Below are positions 56,988 through 64,000 of a stretch of 64,000 nt of DNA, one piece after another. This DNA comes from JBBIQV01 sp964555285. GTDB lineage: Bacteria > Nitrospirota > Nitrospiria > Nitrospirales > Nitrospiraceae. The position numbers were made by a program, and so were the translations under genes. Under the pieces are notes generated by a model, which was not told the DNA's origin, made no database searches, and saw nothing but the letters and a program-made list of their open reading frames with translations. Each line of letters starts with the position of its first letter. Position 1 is the stretch's first letter. The DNA lies in NCBI GenBank assembly GCA_964555285.1, contig CAZKRM010000018.1:1-64000 (forward strand). The letters run 5' to 3'.

Positions 56988-57274
56988 CGAGGAACCACCG
57001 CTCAAGTCACTGGGATTCCACAGTAAAAACAATTCTATTCCGTCCTCGACGGCAATGCAACTTTGCAGAAGGCCCACGACAAACGAAAGAAGGCCTACAG
57101 CGGCCCTTTCCGGTAGGCCATTCGCCCTAACCTTGAAACGATGAGACCGGTCGTTTCTGGTCATGACTGGTCAGAGGAGAAACCCAGTCTCGTGAATTTC
57201 ACTCGGACGGTCACCTGCCCGGTGGAGTCATCGGGGCCATTGCCGAATTGACAAAATGTGTCTACACTCATGCC
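56988..57274. other. Intergenic region between the oxidoreductase promoter and the MTHFR_C-like gene
   Basis: A hairpin GGCCTAC/GTAGGCC (57088-57120 area) with an inner paired CGG/CCG is the main feature and may be a terminator or an operator. TTGACA at 57248-57253 has a TACACT only nine bases further, so it is not counted as a promoter. No gene is supported. Confidence 0.4.
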
Positions 57275-57523
57275 ATGCCGTTGCGTGTCATTATCCCCGG
57301 AGAGGATCAGGGAGCACAGAACACCGGAGGGGTACACAAGCGCCCGCCGATCCCCGATAGCTCTCCCAAGGCCGAATGCCCAAAATTCATGAGCCACGGT
57401 CCCTGCGGCGGGGTACGCAAAGGGGGCTTCTGCGAAGTGTACCCAGAGATGACCTGCCCCTGGGTGACCCTGTATTACGAGTTGGAAAAGATCGATCAGC
57501 TCGAATGGATGAAACAAGTCTGA
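57275..57523 (+). CDS. Small MTHFR_C-like zinc-binding protein (MetV-like)
   Basis: An 82-residue protein with the pattern CPKFMSHGPCGGVRKGGFCEV and MTCPWVTLYYEL, which matches the C-terminal zinc-binding domain of MTHFR partner MetV (MTHFR_C). Normal MetV proteins are about 200 residues; here only the cysteine core is encoded. It lies in front of queF rather than next to the metF gene 3.4 kb away. It could supply the MetV function in one-carbon metabolism. Confidence 0.8.
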   Translation: MPLRVIIPGEDQGAQNTGGVHKRPPIPDSSPKAECPKFMSHGPCGGVRKGGFCEVYPEMTCPWVTLYYELEKIDQLEWMKQV

Positions 57524-57543
57524 ATGACCGTGAAGGGTGAGGC

Positions 57544-57957
57544 GTGGGGAGTAAGGGGAAAAAGATTCAGCCGGCGACGCGGCTTGGTTATTCAGAACGG
57601 CATGCTCTCAGCGGGACAACTGCGAAACTCCCGGAGATCGAAACTTGGCCGAACCAGTACAAGGGGTACGAGATCTCGATCGAGATCCCCGAATACACCG
57701 CCATCTGTCCGAAGACCGGACTCCCCGACTTTGGGACCATCACGCTGCGATATATGCCGGATCGCGCCTGCCTCGAACTCAAATCGCTAAAAATGTACAT
57801 CCACGCGTACCGGAACCTCGGCATCTTCTACGAGAACGCGGTCAACCGCATTCTCCAAGATGTCGTCCATGCCTGCCGCCCCGTGTGGGCGACCGTCACC
57901 GGTGAGTTCACCGCCCGGGGCGGCCTTCGCAGTATCATCGAAGCCAAGTATCCCTGA
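57544..57957 (+). CDS. queF: NADPH-dependent 7-cyano-7-deazaguanine reductase (preQ1 synthase)
   Basis: Queuosine pathway enzyme of the short (unimodular) type, 137 residues. It has the catalytic cysteine in CPKTGLPDFGTI and the QueF motif ELKSLKMYIHAYRN followed by FYENAVNRI. The start is GTG at 57544, reached through the low-complexity stretch GTGAAGGGTGAGGCG, and no ATG is available upstream of the conserved core. The neighbouring genes have no link to tRNA modification. Confidence 0.93.
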   Translation: MGSKGKKIQPATRLGYSERHALSGTTAKLPEIETWPNQYKGYEISIEIPEYTAICPKTGLPDFGTITLRYMPDRACLELKSLKMYIHAYRNLGIFYENAVNRILQDVVHACRPVWATVTGEFTARGGLRSIIEAKYP

Positions 57958-57979
57958 CTGATCGGCTGAGCCTGTCACG

Positions 57980-58351
57980 GTGAAGAAGCTCCTCCTTACA
58001 GCGGTCATCATCGGCTCCCTTCTCTGGTGGTTCTGGGGTCGAACGCTCGAGCCGGCCAGAGTCGTGCAGGCTCAATTGGAAGCCATCAGCCACCATGACT
58101 ACCAGAAGGCGTACGAGTATCTGTCCTCTACCGCGAAGGGAAAGATTACCCTGCAACAGTTCCAGGAACTCGTACAGAACAACAAGATCGTGGCGAGCAA
58201 CTACACCAGCGAATTCCTGAACCGAACCATCGAAAACAACGTGGCCACTTTCAAAGGAACGGTCCGCGCGCTTGGCGCCGAAACCACGCCCGCGACGTTT
58301 GTTCTGGTCAAGGAAGGCGACCATTGGGCCATCGAAGAGTTTCGCTTTTAG
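57980..58351 (+). CDS. NTF2-like (DUF4864-type) protein, membrane-anchored or exported
   Basis: A 123-residue protein with N-terminal hydrophobic segment (KKLLLTAVIIGSLLWWFWG) and an NTF2-like cone domain (QLEAISHHDYQKAYEYLSST, FVLVKEGDHWAIEEFRF). GTG start at 57980, 22 bases after queF. Function unknown. Confidence 0.75.
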   Translation: MKKLLLTAVIIGSLLWWFWGRTLEPARVVQAQLEAISHHDYQKAYEYLSSTAKGKITLQQFQELVQNNKIVASNYTSEFLNRTIENNVATFKGTVRALGAETTPATFVLVKEGDHWAIEEFRF

Positions 58352-58370
58352 GCTTCGTTGACCGTTGACC

Positions 58371-59165
58371 ATGGCGATCTACGCAATCGGCGATGTCCAG
58401 GGCTGCTTCTCCTCGCTGCAACGATTGCTCGCGCAGATCCGGTTCGATCCCCCACAAGATCGCCTGTGGTTCGTGGGGGACCTCGTCAATCGAGGCCCCG
58501 ACTCGTTACGCGTTCTGCGCTACATCAAGGGGCTGGGCCCAGTCGCAATGACCGTCATCGGGAACCACGATCTCTTCCTCCTGGCAGTCTGGGCCGGCGT
58601 TGCGACCCTTCGTCCCAAAGACACCATTCAGGACATTCTTAACGCACCGGATTGCAAAGACCTGCTGGAATGGCTGCGGCACCGGCCGCTGCTTCATCGA
58701 GAGGGAGAGCATGTCTTAGTCCATGCAGGGCTTTTACCGCAGTGGACCGTGGCCGAGGCGGAAACCCTCGCTCGCCGCACGGAAAGCTACCTGCAAGGCT
58801 CCGATACAGAGACGTTCCTGCGACTTGTGTTCGAGACGAAAGGGATTCAGTGGTCTGAGCGACTGACGGGGGTGACGCAGGCGGTCGCGGTTATCAAGGT
58901 GCTGACACGGCTGCGGGTCTGTACAGACGAAGGTATCATGGACTCAACCTTTACCGGGCCACCGGATATGGCGCCGGCTGGCTATCACCCTTGGTTCACC
59001 ATTCCCAACAGACGCCATGCTGAGGCCACCATCGTCTGCGGCCACTGGGCCGCCCTGGGCCTGCATATAGAGGAGAAGGTCATCGCGGTGGATAGTGGCT
59101 GCGTCTGGGGCAATCGCCTCACGGCGGTGCGATTGGATGATCGCCAAGTCTTTCAGGCCACCTGA
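58371..59165 (+). CDS. apaH: Symmetrical diadenosine tetraphosphatase
   Basis: Hydrolyses Ap4A to two ADP. The 264-residue protein has the metallophosphatase motifs GDVQGC, GDLVNRGPDS and GNHD, and the C-terminal GH(W) motif CGHWAALGL. The ATG at 58371 is preferred to a TTG six bases upstream. Length is that of the family. Confidence 0.95.
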   Translation: MAIYAIGDVQGCFSSLQRLLAQIRFDPPQDRLWFVGDLVNRGPDSLRVLRYIKGLGPVAMTVIGNHDLFLLAVWAGVATLRPKDTIQDILNAPDCKDLLEWLRHRPLLHREGEHVLVHAGLLPQWTVAEAETLARRTESYLQGSDTETFLRLVFETKGIQWSERLTGVTQAVAVIKVLTRLRVCTDEGIMDSTFTGPPDMAPAGYHPWFTIPNRRHAEATIVCGHWAALGLHIEEKVIAVDSGCVWGNRLTAVRLDDRQVFQAT

Positions 59166-59217
59166 TCCACCTGGCCTGGTTACTCAACCCGGCCGCCCTC
59201 ACACTTCCTCAGCAACC

Positions 59218-60009
59218 TTAGTGATAGCTTTCGGAGTCGGTGGGAAACTTCCCCTGTTCCACTTCTTCTTTGTAGCGGCGGAGGGCTTGCAAGGCGTCGG
59301 CCTTGAGGTGGGCATAGGGCTTCACGAACTTGGGGACGAAGTCGTCGAACAAGCCGAGCAGATCGTAGAGTACCAGCACTTGGCCATCACAGTGAGGACC
59401 GGCGCCGATGCCGATGGTGGGAATCGCGAGCGTGTCCGTCACGCGCCGGGCGAGATCGGCGGGAACGGCTTCCAGCACAAGAGCGAACGCGCCGGCTGCC
59501 TCCAACGATTTCGCATCTTCGAGCAACGCCTGCGCCTGATCCTTCCCCTTGCCCTGCACTTTATAGCCGCCATACCGATGCACCGACTGCGGCGTCATGC
59601 CGATGTGACCCATCACCGGTATGCCGATGCGCGTCATCGCCTCGACACGGTCCACTATTGCGGCGCCGCCCTCGAGCTTCACGGCCGCCGCGCCGGCCTG
59701 GAGAAATCGCCCGGCATTCCGAACCGCCTCTTCGACGCTGGCTTGATAGGACATGAAGGGCATGTCTCCGATCACCAGGGCGCGCTGGGCCGCGCCGGCA
59801 ACCAGTTTCGTGTGATACAGCATGTCCTCCATCGTGACCGCGAGCGTGTTCTTCTTCCCCTGCACCACGACGCCGAGCGAGTCTCCGACGAGAATCGTCT
59901 CGATACCCGCCTGCTCGACGATCCGCGTGAACAGCGCATCGTAGGCCGTCACGACGATGAGCTTCTTCCCATCGCGCTTGTGCTTCTGAAAGTCGGGAAC
60001 GGTCATCAT
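59218..60009 (-). CDS. panB: 3-methyl-2-oxobutanoate hydroxymethyltransferase
   Basis: First step of pantothenate synthesis; uses 5,10-methylene-THF, which explains its place after folD and metF. The 263-residue protein has VTAYDALFTRIVEQAGIE, GDSLGVVVQG, KLEGG, GHIGMTPQS and GIGAGPHCDGQVLV motifs. Its ATG overlaps the metF stop by four bases. Confidence 0.96.
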   Translation of the reverse strand: MMTVPDFQKHKRDGKKLIVVTAYDALFTRIVEQAGIETILVGDSLGVVVQGKKNTLAVTMEDMLYHTKLVAGAAQRALVIGDMPFMSYQASVEEAVRNAGRFLQAGAAAVKLEGGAAIVDRVEAMTRIGIPVMGHIGMTPQSVHRYGGYKVQGKGKDQAQALLEDAKSLEAAGAFALVLEAVPADLARRVTDTLAIPTIGIGAGPHCDGQVLVLYDLLGLFDDFVPKFVKPYAHLKADALQALRRYKEEVEQGKFPTDSESYH

Positions 60010-60893
60010 CCCAGTTCCGCCTTGGTTAAGATTTCAGGGAGTCGGTCGATGGCCTTGATCACCATAAGATGGATACCGTCACAGTGAGGCCGCACGGCTT
60101 TGATGGTGCGGACGGCGATCTCGACGCCCACATCCAGCGCGTGCTTGTCGCCCGCATGACGCAGCTCGTCGATCATCTCCTGCGGCACCGACATGCCGGG
60201 GATGTTGGCATTCATGAACTCGGCCATCTTCGCATTGCGCAGCAGCAGGACCCCCGCCAGGACCTTCACCTTGAATGGGCGCACCGCCCGCATGAATGAC
60301 GCGAACTGTTCCGGGTGGTACACCGCCTGGGTCTGGAAAAACTGTGCCCCGGCCCGGACCTTGGTTTCAAATTTCACGAGCATCGGGCCGACCGGGTCTG
60401 CCTCCGGCGTGACTGCCGCGCCGATGGTGAAGTCGGTCGAGCCATCCAGCTTGTTCCCGGCGTAGTCTTTGCCGTTGTTCAGTCCTTGCACCAATTGCAT
60501 CACCTGCACCGAGTCTAAGTCATACACCGGCTTGGCTTCTTTGTGGTCGCCGACCGTCGGGTAGTCGCCCGTGAGGCAGAGAATGTTCCGAATGCCGAGA
60601 ATGTGCGCTCCCATAAGATCCGACTGCATGGCGATGCGGTTGCGATCCCGGCAGGTGAGCTGCATGACGGGATCGTGCCCCATCTCGTAGAGCACCCGGC
60701 AGACAGGCAGCGACCCGGCCCGAACGATGGCCGCCGTATTGTCCGTCACGTTGACGCCATGCACGCGGCCAACCAGCCCCTTCGCACTCTCCACAAGTGA
60801 CGAAATATTAGTTCCCTTGGGCGGGTTATACTCCACCGTCACGGCGAACTGGCCTTGGTCGAGAACGTCTTTGAGGCGTCGTGGCTCCCGCAT
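60006..60893 (-). CDS. metF: Methylenetetrahydrofolate reductase (short MetF type)
   Basis: A 295-residue TIM-barrel reductase (VTVEYNPPKGTNISSLVE, NVTDNTAAIVR, LCLTGDYPTVGDH, KVRAGAQFFQTQAVY). It begins at ATG 60893 with GAGG nine bases before; a GTG at 60908 that overlaps the folD stop is possible. It resembles the MetF partner of MetV-containing enzymes, and the MTHFR_C-like gene at 57275 may complement it. Confidence 0.92.
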   Translation of the reverse strand: MREPRRLKDVLDQGQFAVTVEYNPPKGTNISSLVESAKGLVGRVHGVNVTDNTAAIVRAGSLPVCRVLYEMGHDPVMQLTCRDRNRIAMQSDLMGAHILGIRNILCLTGDYPTVGDHKEAKPVYDLDSVQVMQLVQGLNNGKDYAGNKLDGSTDFTIGAAVTPEADPVGPMLVKFETKVRAGAQFFQTQAVYHPEQFASFMRAVRPFKVKVLAGVLLLRNAKMAEFMNANIPGMSVPQEMIDELRHAGDKHALDVGVEIAVRTIKAVRPHCDGIHLMVIKAIDRLPEILTKAELG

Positions 60894-60904
60894 GATCCCA
60901 ATCC

Positions 60905-61765
60905 TCACCGTCTACCCGCTACCCGCTTGGCGGATTCGAGCGTGTTGTCCAACAGCATGGCAATGGTCATCGGACCGACACCGCCCGGCACGGGGCTGAT
61001 CCATCCGGCTTTCTCGCTCACCGGTCCAAAGTCCACATCGCCGACGACTTTCCCATCGGGGAGCCGATTGGTTCCCACATCGATGACCATCGCGCCTTCC
61101 CGCACCATGTCGGCGGTCACGAACCTCGCCTTGCCGATCGCCACCACGAGAATCTCCGCCTCACGGCAAACCGCGGGCAAGTCACGCGTTTTGGAATGAC
61201 AAATGGTGACGGTGGCATGGCGATGGAGCAGCATCAACGCCGCCGGCTTCCCCACGATGTTGCTCCGTCCCAACACCACCACACGCTTCCCCTCTATCGG
61301 CACGCCGGTGGACTCGATCATCTTGATCACCCCCTTCGGCGTGCAAGCCTCGAAGACCGGATTGCCCTCGACCAACCGCCCGAAGTTGTAAGGGTGAAAG
61401 CCGTCTGCATCTTTCGCCGGGGAGACGGCATCGAGGATCATCTTGCTGTCGATTTGCTTCGGCAAGGGAAGCTGGACCAGAATGCCGTGGACCTTCGGAT
61501 CGGCGTTCACTTTCTCAATCAAGGCCAGAAGCTCTGCTTGAGTCGTGCTCGCCGGCAGCTTGTGTTCGTCCACATAGATGCCGGCCGCTTCACAAGCCTT
61601 TTGCTTGTTCCTCACGTAGATGTGGGAGGCAGGATCGTCCCCTACCAGGATCGCCGCCAGCCCCGGCCGGACGCCGGTGCTGGCATACAGCTCTGCCGCT
61701 TCCTTGCCGATTCGCTCGCGAATCTGTTGAGCCAACGCCTTCCCATCGATCAATTTCGCTGCCAC
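60905..61765 (-). CDS. folD: Bifunctional methylene-THF dehydrogenase/cyclohydrolase
   Basis: A 286-residue FolD with the catalytic YVRNKQKACEAAGI (Lys), LPLPKQ and the Rossmann motif VVLGRSNIVGKP, ending PVPGGVGPMTIAML. The GTG at 61765 with GGAGGGACT in front is preferred to an upstream in-frame start at 61786, which has no ribosome site. First gene of folD-metF-panB. Confidence 0.95.
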   Translation of the reverse strand: MAAKLIDGKALAQQIRERIGKEAAELYASTGVRPGLAAILVGDDPASHIYVRNKQKACEAAGIYVDEHKLPASTTQAELLALIEKVNADPKVHGILVQLPLPKQIDSKMILDAVSPAKDADGFHPYNFGRLVEGNPVFEACTPKGVIKMIESTGVPIEGKRVVVLGRSNIVGKPAALMLLHRHATVTICHSKTRDLPAVCREAEILVVAIGKARFVTADMVREGAMVIDVGTNRLPDGKVVGDVDFGPVSEKAGWISPVPGGVGPMTIAMLLDNTLESAKRVAGRR

Positions 61766-61786
61766 AAGTCCCTCCAGGTAATACAC

Positions 61787-61886
61787 TCAGGTTGAGGTCA
61801 AGGCTGAGGCCGAGGAAGAACAACCAAACCTCACGATCCACTCAGTCTTAGCCTTCCTATAGGCAGCGCACGATAGCAGGGGATTT
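61787..61886. other. Gap between folD and the NHL gene with low-complexity filler
   Basis: It contains repeats of CTCAGGTTGAGGTCAAGGCTGAGG type on the folD side, and a possible ribosome site AGGGGA for the plus-strand gene. No clear promoter pair was found. Confidence 0.4.
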
Positions 61887-63035
61887 TTGCTCAAGTCAAC
61901 GCCTCACTCCTCACCCCTCACCGGCTTTCTTGACAGACTCTTCACCTGTTGGCTACGATGCCTCATCGCTATTTCACAGGTCCTTGCTTCAACTTTGTAC
62001 CTCCCCTCGCCAGCCGTTGATCGTCGGCTCTCGCAAAGAGCCCTCTGGGCCCTCGCGCGCCAGGTGCTTAGCTGTTTCCTACTGATTGGGGTACAGGAAG
62101 GGCCGGCGCATGCCGTGCAGATCTTGGGCCTCCAGTCTCCGCACAGTTTCCTGGCCGATCCGTCAAGTACGTCGTATTTCATTTCCAACGTCAACGGGGA
62201 ACCGGAAGCACGAGACAACAACGGCTTCATCACCAAGTTGGACGAGGACGGCAAGATTGTGACGCTGAAATTCATTGCCGGCGGTGATGGCTCGGTGGAA
62301 CTGCATGCCCCCAAGGGGATGGCTCTCATGGATCAGACGCTGTACGTGGTGGACCTCGACCAGCTGCGCGGATTCGATAAAAACACCGGCGAGCCGCTCG
62401 TCACCGTCTCCGTGGCAGGCCAAGGAAAGACCGCACAGGGACGGATTACACTGACCGACGTCGCCACGAATGGCCAGGGCTTGTTGTACTTGTCGGACCA
62501 GGCCGGCGACACAATCTATCGTGTGGATGCCGCACATCGGCACAACGTCTCTGTCTTTGTGCATGACGAGCGGCTGGCAGGACCGTCCGGCGTCGCGGTG
62601 CATCCCAAGAGCGGACACATCATCGTGGTGAGTTGGAACAAGGGGAAGATTCTGGACATTACGCCGGAAGGTGCTTTGACCGAACTCGTCTCGAACGGGT
62701 TTTTCACTTCCCGGTTCGACCATCTCAGCGGAGTAGATTTCGACCGGTGGGGAAACATGTACGTCTCCGATCAGACGAGAGGAAAGATCTGGCGCATGAC
62801 ACCGGATAAACGATTTCAGGTCATCGCGGAATCCCTGCCGGCGCCGGCCGATATCAGTATCGATCGGGGGAACAATCTGATTCTCGTGCCGTACCAGTTC
62901 GCCCATGCAGCCGAGATGAACGGATTGGAAACTCCCACGGAGGGCAAAGCCAAAGGCCAGAAACGGACGCTGGCCGATTATGGGTTCGTCCCGCCGCCGC
63001 CCAAACCTGCACCGGAGGCAGCCGCCACACGATGA
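61887..63035 (+). CDS. NHL/SMP-30-like beta-propeller protein, exported
   Basis: A 382-residue (from TTG 61887 with AGGGGA before it) protein. The N-terminal 75 residues include a signal-like stretch ending near GPAHA. The rest forms NHL-type beta-propeller repeats (LADPSSTSYFISN, GRITLTDVATNGQGLLYLSD, HLSGVDFDRWGNMYVSDQTR) and a Pro-rich tail. The true start may be a later GTG at 62064 that leaves only the signal peptide. No catalytic residues identified. Confidence 0.75.
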   Translation: MLKSTPHSSPLTGFLDRLFTCWLRCLIAISQVLASTLYLPSPAVDRRLSQRALWALARQVLSCFLLIGVQEGPAHAVQILGLQSPHSFLADPSSTSYFISNVNGEPEARDNNGFITKLDEDGKIVTLKFIAGGDGSVELHAPKGMALMDQTLYVVDLDQLRGFDKNTGEPLVTVSVAGQGKTAQGRITLTDVATNGQGLLYLSDQAGDTIYRVDAAHRHNVSVFVHDERLAGPSGVAVHPKSGHIIVVSWNKGKILDITPEGALTELVSNGFFTSRFDHLSGVDFDRWGNMYVSDQTRGKIWRMTPDKRFQVIAESLPAPADISIDRGNNLILVPYQFAHAAEMNGLETPTEGKAKGQKRTLADYGFVPPPPKPAPEAAATR

Positions 63036-63733
63036 GCAAGTGCGCCTACTGTCATCAACGGAAGGGGAAGCGGTCGTGCCCGGCCTTGGGCGGGCTCATC
63101 TGCAGCCAGTGCTGCGGCGAACACCGGATGGTTCGCATTTCCTGCCCGCCGGATTGTGTCTTTCTGGATACCGGCAGCGACTACCAGCAGAAACGGCTGG
63201 GCCAGCAGTTCGCACCAGCCCGGCGCGATCTTTATAGAGAGCTGAACAAACTGGGGGGAGACAAGGCCGCGGCGTTGTTCAATCTGATCGAAGTGGTCAC
63301 GTTCAGCTACTTCCAAGGACGCCGCGACGGGCAGGATGCGGAGGTCCTCGCCGGGATTCAAGCTCTCCGCCGCACGCTCAGCCCCCTGCACATTCCCTCT
63401 GCCCCGATGCCGGTCTTTGCGGAACACCTGAAGAAAGAATTTGAGACCTTCAAGAAACAAGAGCCGCAACAGATGGTCGAGTCTCAGATCGCGCCCGAGG
63501 TATTAGATCGCACGCTGAAGTTCGTCACTGAATTCTCCGGAACGGGTTTTCAGTCCCAGCGGTTTCTTGGCGGGTTGATCGGCTACGTTCGCACGTCCCA
63601 TCCAGAGATCGCCGAGCACTTGGCCAAGCAACAAGAGCACGGTCACATCGTCCTGCCGGGCCAATCCTTCATGCCGCCACCGCCCTCCGAACCACATGAA
63701 CATGGGCCAGGCTGCCGGCACCATCACTACTGA
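63032..63733 (+). CDS. Zinc-finger protein of unknown function
   Basis: A 233-residue protein with a treble-cleft-like N-terminus (CAYCHQRKGKRSCPALGG, CSQCCGEHR, SCPPDC), a helical middle and a His-rich end (EHGPGCRHHHY) that could bind metal. It overlaps the NHL gene by four bases (ATGA), so the two are co-translated. No family name recognised. Confidence 0.78.
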   Translation: MSKCAYCHQRKGKRSCPALGGLICSQCCGEHRMVRISCPPDCVFLDTGSDYQQKRLGQQFAPARRDLYRELNKLGGDKAAALFNLIEVVTFSYFQGRRDGQDAEVLAGIQALRRTLSPLHIPSAPMPVFAEHLKKEFETFKKQEPQQMVESQIAPEVLDRTLKFVTEFSGTGFQSQRFLGGLIGYVRTSHPEIAEHLAKQQEHGHIVLPGQSFMPPPPSEPHEHGPGCRHHHY

Positions 63734-63807
63734 TTGCCCATCATCAACACATCCAACCTGTCGCTTCACTTCTTCCTCCATTGATCTTTCGATCTCTTCT
63801 TGAGGAG

Positions 63808-64000
63808 CTATTTCTTGATCTCCTGCACCTGGGTCAAGAACGCGTTGAAGACCTCGGCGAATTTCTCCACCTGCGCCGCCGCCCCGTCCATAGGATCAGC
63901 CGCTGAAACTTGCATCTCGCGATATGAATGATTATCATCCATGACGTGAATAATTTGCCTCCCCCGCTGAAGCGCCATCTCACGCCGCTGGTCCGTCAGG
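63808..64000 (-). CDS. Hypothetical protein, C-terminal part (cut by window edge)
   Basis: Open frame from base 64000 to the TAG at 63808-63810, at least 63 codons. The visible end reads HVMDDNHSYREMQVSAADPM and AEVFNAFLTQVQEIKK, a helical tail. No family recognised. It converges with the zinc-finger gene; no clear terminator hairpin was seen in the 74-base gap. Confidence 0.55.
   Translation of the reverse strand, partial: LTDQRREMALQRGRQIIHVMDDNHSYREMQVSAADPMDGAAAQVEKFAEVFNAFLTQVQEIKK

Noticed and set aside
56868..57164. 98-residue minus-strand ORF in the oxidoreductase upstream gap
   Set aside because: It covers the promoter and the hairpin and shows no protein-like composition.
57248..57268. 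TTGACA and TACACT as a promoter of the MTHFR_C-like gene
   Set aside because: Spacing is only nine bases, incompatible with sigma-70.
57161..57517. 118-residue minus-strand ORF
   Set aside because: Overlaps the MTHFR_C-like gene, whose cysteine pattern is far more convincing.

Overview
The window comes from a moderately GC-rich bacterium that reads like a Nitrospira (nitrite-oxidising Nitrospirota). The evidence is a reductive-TCA gene set, with two-subunit ATP-citrate lyase next to aconitase and a monomeric NADP isocitrate dehydrogenase, plus a separate five-subunit 2-oxoacid:ferredoxin oxidoreductase of the Hydrogenobacter type. No rRNA, tRNA, CRISPR array, transposase or integrase was seen. 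The assignment to Nitrospira is an inference from gene content.

Layout. (1) 1-7699, minus strand: aclB-aclA-acn-idh, a carbon-fixation block with idh cut by the left edge. (2) 7915-24395, minus strand: an accessory block of hydrolases and envelope proteins. It holds two patatin-like lipases, a papain-like protease, an astacin-like metalloprotease, an M48 lipoprotein peptidase, a double-PG-binding lysozyme-like protein, a three-TM holin-like protein, several lipoproteins and a 1298-residue multi-TM protein with a P-loop. (3) 24535-46061, minus strand: a 21-gene, tightly packed extracellular contractile injection system (eCIS; Afp/PVC/MAC relatives). It runs from a DUF4255 (Afp16-like) cap through sheath, two tubes, DUF4157 protein, LysM hub, split spike, PAAR tip, gp25, two J-type wedge proteins, tail protein I, fibre and AAA+ ATPase to a 1241-residue helical protein that is either the tape measure or a giant effector. 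(4) 46279-48249: a small winged-helix-like protein and a sigma-54 enhancer-binding regulator with a degenerate receiver domain. (5) 48552-52446: housekeeping and small genes (mutM, a dual-specificity phosphatase, zinc-ribbon protein, Rsm22-like methyltransferase). (6) 52575-56808, minus strand: the five-subunit oxidoreductase operon behind a strong sigma-70-like promoter. (7) 57275-64000: an MTHFR_C-like zinc protein, queF, an NTF2-like protein, apaH, the folD-metF-panB one-carbon operon, an NHL-repeat protein and a zinc-finger protein.

How the parts may work together. Blocks 1 and 6 supply the signature steps of reductive-TCA CO2 fixation. Block 3 encodes a phage-tail-like nanomachine with every expected structural part; the tape-measure slot can only be filled by the 1241-residue protein. 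Block 2 lies immediately downstream on the same strand and carries lytic, proteolytic and lipolytic enzymes plus a holin/lysozyme pair. It is therefore a plausible payload and release module for the eCIS, but that link rests on position and protein type only. A 56-bp exact direct repeat, one copy being the 3' end of the holin-like gene, brackets a three-gene cassette and records a recent insertion or duplication in this block.
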